In this document: positions 60,449 to 64,000 of the stretch, in pieces
Position numbering within the stretch: position 1 is the first letter of the stretch
Layout of the letters: the number at the start of each line of letters is the position of its first letter
Source of the DNA: Thamnidium elegans
Lineage: Eukaryota > Mucoromycota > Mucoromycetes > Mucorales > Mucoraceae
Reading direction: 5' to 3'
NCBI GenBank assembly: GCA_025201345.1
Contig: JAIXMG010000003.1
Location: 1,054,001-1,118,000, forward strand
DNA: 64,000 bases
Notes under the pieces: model-generated
Database searches by the model: none
What the model was told of the DNA's origin: nothing
What the model saw: only the letters and a program-made list of their open reading frames with translations
Program-made: the position numbers and the translations under genes

Positions 60449-60985
60449 TTAAGATGAGGGTTTATGTCCTCCTAAAAGCTTCTGGGCGATTGCTGTTATT
60501 TTGAGCCATATAAAGAAAAACGGACGAATATTCATACTAGCCATATGGTCTCTATTTCACCGTGTATCACAAGTAGAGCATTTGAGTACAAGGTGTATTT
60601 TTAAGCCGGAGCTGTTTTTTTCGTTCAAAGTTGTTCTGGTTTGGCACCTAGGACATATTTGTGAAGTCAGATATTCATCAACCATTACAACATAAGTTGG
60701 TATTTTTTTGTTTCTTTCGCGAGTCTTTAACGACTTTGGTAGGAGCAGGTACGTTTCCTCTCAAGTTACCAAACATGACAGCGCCAAAAGCAAGTACAAC
60801 AGGTTTGTTTGATTCTTCTGGTCCATCTCCAGGGGAAAGCTCCTTCCACTTCTTGTTACTATCTTCAATCACCATATGTCTGGTAGGGTCACACTTTCTA
60901 TTGCCACTTATTAGACGTCTGGATATTTCTGAGAGTGTTTGCTGTTTTTTAATATAGTTACGAAATTTAAGCTTAAGTATTTTAT
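60449..60985 (-). pseudogene. Second Fanzor fragment, C-terminal half only, broken
   Basis: Minus-strand reading gives the end of a Fanzor protein: FRNYIKKQQTLSEISRRL, KPVVLAFGAVMFGNLRGNVP, then after a frame change TYVVMVDEYLTSQICPRCQ, LKCSTCDTR, a stop, and NRDHMASMNIR. The two Cys pairs (CPRC and CSTC) form the zinc finger inset before the last RuvC aspartate, whose usual context is WNRD. Here that Trp codon is TGA (60557-60559), and the frame must shift at the T7 run 60703-60709. The RuvC-I half is absent. Sequence differs clearly from the Fanzor locus at 36.4-38.9 kb, so it comes from a different lineage of the element. Confidence 0.75.
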
Positions 60986-61098
60986 TTTTTTTAAATTAAA
61001 TTTGTACGAGCATTTATTACACGTGACTGTACAAGTAAGATACATAATGGAAAAAAGTGGGGAGATGGCGTAAATATTTTGGAGTAAAAGGGTGTTGC

Positions 61099-62917
61099 TT
61101 AAGCAGATATTTTACCGCTTGCTGAATAAACGAAGAATAAAATCCAAGCGATTAAGAGACAGGTGGTAAAGATACCAAGATAAACATAGTTTAAAGGTCG
61201 AATGATTGTACTATCATAAGAATCCAATCCTTGTTTGTTAAGTGCAAGTTCATGCTCGTTTCTTTCCTTCATACGAGCAAGACGATCCTTACGTCTGGTT
61301 TCTAACAAGTTGTCATGATAGTAATATTGTGATACCCATAATAAAGCAATCAAGACAAAACCAATACACGCAAGTGTAAGAAACAAAATCATAACACCAG
61401 TGTATGCTTGCTTTTCTGTATGATCTTGAACGACGCCAACAACAATATCAAGTATAGTAGTACCGATATTATTAGATGCCTTGTATAAACCTAAACCTGT
61501 ACCGATATAATCCGAAGGTAGGATCATACCAATAGAAGTAATCATACCAATGGGTCCAAAGGCAAGTGAGATACTATAAAAGATCATACCGACAGTAGCA
61601 TTCACATAGGTCCATCCGAGCAAAGCTGAACTAGCGATCAAAAACACAGCAGATAAGAGTAAAATAGTAATTCGTAGGCCAAATAAATCCATCACTATAC
61701 CAAGAACAGGAGTGGCAACAATAGGAATACTTTGAGAAGCACTTGCAGTATACCCAGCCAAGATATTATTATCTACACCAAAGTGAATGGTAACAAATTC
61801 GGTACTAATTGTTTGAAAAGATGACCAGACGGCTGCAAAGATAAATTCAATTAGAAGAATGTGCCAGTAAATAGCAGGGAATTTAAGTACGCTATTCCAA
61901 TGGAATGCTTTTCTAGCCTTTACTTTCTTTATTTCTTCCTTTGATATAATAGCAATGCCATTTGCATTACCAGTAGGTTTACGTAGATGTCTAACAACAA
62001 GAGCATAGATAAAATTCATAATGATAGAAAAGCAACATATAATAAAAGATAGCCATAAGGACCAAACCCAATCACCTGTTCTTTCTGCAATAGGGTTGGC
62101 TACCAGTGTACCCAAAAACGTGGCTAATCTACTAATAGAAAGTTGTAAACCGATAGCGATAGAAAGGTTTTGAGTACGGAACCATTTTGATAAAATAGAT
62201 TCTTGCATAGTAACAATCAATCCAGACCCAATACCAAATATAACACGGCCTGCTACAATTAACCCGTATGAATTATACTTGGCTGCGATAGCGGTTAATA
62301 GACTTCCGATAATTACAACCAAGTTTATAGCAAGTGTTCCCCAAACTGAACCAAACATATCAATAAATATACCGCCGGCAATAGGAAAGATAGTATTGAT
62401 AATAGAAACCGATGATGATAGGACACCATATTGTGTATTGGAGATGTGAAGATTCTACACGTATAGTAAACAATGATAATATTAACAAAAAGAGTAAATT
62501 AAAAAAAAAAATTGTTGCACCGTTAATTTCACTAAATAAGTGGTTTTTTTTTTTACTTACAGATTTTATAGACCCTTTCATGGCACTAATGGCACTAGTT
62601 GAAAAGTGAGATCCAACTAAAACCGAAATATAATGATTAGCTTAATAAATAAATGAATAAATAGATAAATATAACTTTACTACTTTACGAGGGAAAAGTA
62701 AGGCTGTCACTAGAGCAATAAGTTTATATTGCCAAGGGGCATTTGCTAAAGCTGCGTCTCCTGCTTCTTTTTCTGTCAGTGGAGTATCCTCCTCTGTGCT
62801 AGAAGCGGATGATTCTACAGCAATCATCTTTGCTTCATAAGCTTCTGTTTGATATCCGTCATCATACTTTATATACTCCTCATTATTGACGGCCGTCTTA
62901 TCATTTGATATAGACAT
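61099..62917 (-). CDS. Major facilitator transporter, MFSD1-like
   Basis: Minus-strand exons 62689-62917, 62561-62616 and 61099-62454 give 546 residues. An acidic cytoplasmic N-terminus (~60 residues) precedes twelve membrane segments. Landmarks are GSHFSTSAISAMKGSIKS (segment 1 and following), ISNTQYGVLSSSVSIINTIF, GGIFIDMFG, GRVIFGIGSGLIVTMQESIL and, between the halves, FVTIHFGVDNNILAGYTASA. These fit the fungal/animal MFSD1 group; human MFSD1 is a lysosomal dipeptide exporter, so a vacuolar or lysosomal role is a reasonable guess, not shown here. The short 56-nt second exon supplies the first membrane segment's conserved GSHFS. Confidence 0.85.
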
Positions 62918-63666
62918 AATATAAAGTGAGAAAGAAGAAATATTTTGAAAAAAAAAAGAAAAAAAAAAAAGAAGAGAATTAAAAATATTATCAGATTTTA
63001 TCGCCAACTAGAGTGAAATACAGTACTAGAGAAAAATTGTACTGGGGTTTAAACAGTCTATATTTCCATGCATGACACACATCTATACTCAAGCACGAGA
63101 ACTCCGAAGCTGGTGCCATATATAATCATGAGAGGTCTGCTGCTATAATATAACCACGTTTTTTGTTTCCCAAGAGAAAGATATCGGATTATAATACACT
63201 AACGAATAAAAAGTCGCACAAAAAAAAAGTACGGGAAAAGAAGTTTTTAATTTTAATAGGGTTTTTTTTTAAAGAATCTTTGAAAAGATTAGCTAAAAGA
63301 TTCTACTGCATCAATTGGTTATTGTACATTGGTGTAGTGGTTTTTTAAACTGTCCTTGTTCCAGTAGTAACGACTTAAAGTTTTTATATATGCAAATATT
63401 AAATCAGATAAAGAGTCATTCAAAGTTTCACTGCATTAGTCCTTCTATATTATAGCATGATCTTTTTTATTATATACTAAGTGTATTTATTCAAGTGATG
63501 CCAAAAAAATACATCTTATCAGCAAGTTGTGTAACGACTGACAAGTTTTTTCCCATTTCGTGTTACCTAATAATGTTCAAATATAGTAAAATCACACTTT
63601 TATAGTAAATTTTTACCCGAGAATTCTATTACGAAAATATTTTTATTTGTTAAAAACAATGCTTTC
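62918..63666. other. Intergenic, 750 bp
   Basis: Promoter of the transporter at left; no coding stretch with support. Poly-A and poly-T runs near 62950 and 63260. Confidence 0.55.
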
Positions 63667-64000
63667 TTAAGCAGTTAATGGAGGATAGGTTTCCTTTACA
63701 ACAGCACCTTCTTCAGGACTAATTACTAAGATACTTAATTTATCGATCTTGTCATACATTAGGGCTTTGAGATCGGTTTCGGCTCCACCCATTAAAGCAT
63801 TTCCTTCTGTTACACCGATATAGTCAAATACACCGTTAAGTCCAGTATAACCATCTTTCCAGAAGTGAACCTTTCTACCTTGCTTCATACGAGCATATAC
63901 TTTAACATATGTACCGGCTAAAGGACGTCTGGTACTTCCGCTCATGACACGAACAATACCGAAAGATTCGACGATATGAGTTTGAAGACTGTGAGAGAAA
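63667..64000 (-). CDS. C-terminus of a conserved uncharacterised protein (5' part outside window)
   Basis: The last ~111 residues of a minus-strand gene that continues beyond base 64000; the frame is open from the window edge (SLQTHIVESFGIVRV...) to a TAA at 63667-63669. Visible features are TYVKVYARMKQGRKVHFWKD, GYTGLNGVFDYIGVTE, then IDKLSILVISPEEGAVVKET. This KVYA..DGYT.L.G.FDY pattern ending in a short acidic -PP tail is seen at the C-terminus of large conserved proteins in plants, protists and some bacteria with no assigned function. It looks like a beta-sandwich. A start at the internal ATG near 63945 is unlikely. Confidence 0.7.
   Translation of the reverse strand, partial: FSHSLQTHIVESFGIVRVMSGSTRRPLAGTYVKVYARMKQGRKVHFWKDGYTGLNGVFDYIGVTEGNALMGGAETDLKALMYDKIDKLSILVISPEEGAVVKETYPPLTA

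Noticed and set aside
60501..60957. Plus-strand open frames at the second Fanzor fragment
   Set aside because: The minus strand carries the zinc-finger and RuvC motifs; the plus-strand reading is meaningless.

Overview
The window is nuclear DNA of a filamentous fungus, most likely an early-diverging one (Mucoromycota, probably Mucorales). This is inferred from the very AT-rich sequence, many short introns (about 45-110 nt, often with a TACTAAC-like branch site), densely packed conserved eukaryotic genes, and remnants of eukaryotic TnpB-like (Fanzor) and SWIM-finger transposase genes. The species cannot be fixed from the sequence. Splice models were made by hand: each exon chain was checked for GT..AG (one GC..AG) borders, continuous reading frame and agreement with the protein family.

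Left third (1-31.9 kb): a Mediator Med1-like gene (partial), tRNA-Lys(CTT), a RasGAP/IQGAP-type protein, glia maturation factor tail-to-tail and stop-codon-overlapping with USP39/Sad1, an FHA-forkhead factor, a hexose transporter, a Whi3-type RNA-binding protein, an ankyrin protein, 5-aminolevulinate synthase, Sec20, ABCE1/Rli1, an HD-domain 5'-nucleotidase, a GNAT acetyltransferase, a previously hidden five-exon gene of unknown function (24.5-25.2 kb), peroxisomal acyl-CoA thioesterase, TXNL1, COX10 and a calmodulin-dependent kinase.

Middle (32-46 kb): HMG-CoA reductase, then a long AT-rich, gene-poor stretch holding a degenerate Fanzor gene (36.4-38.9 kb), an FAD-dependent oxidoreductase, a SWIM-type transposase relic (42.5-42.8 kb) and a 1.36-kb near-perfect palindromic element (43.84-45.20 kb) that ends 150 bp before the start of CPSF30/Yth1.

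Right third (46-64 kb): Yth1, a Pho80/Pcl-type cyclin, a second forkhead gene, prohibitin-2, translin, an MHYT-domain membrane protein, Nup85, a second broken Fanzor fragment (60.4-61.0 kb), an MFSD1-like transporter and the C-terminus of a conserved uncharacterised protein.

Most genes are unrelated housekeeping functions, as expected for a eukaryotic chromosome; there are no operons. Loose themes are haem (ALAS, COX10), isoprenoid (HMG-CoA reductase supplies the farnesyl used by COX10) and RNA processing (USP39, Yth1, Whi3, translin). The points most worth following up are the two Fanzor loci, the giant palindrome, the unknown spliced gene, the 8- and 11-nt microexons in the kinase, and the repeated use of exons whose only coding bases are the ATG.
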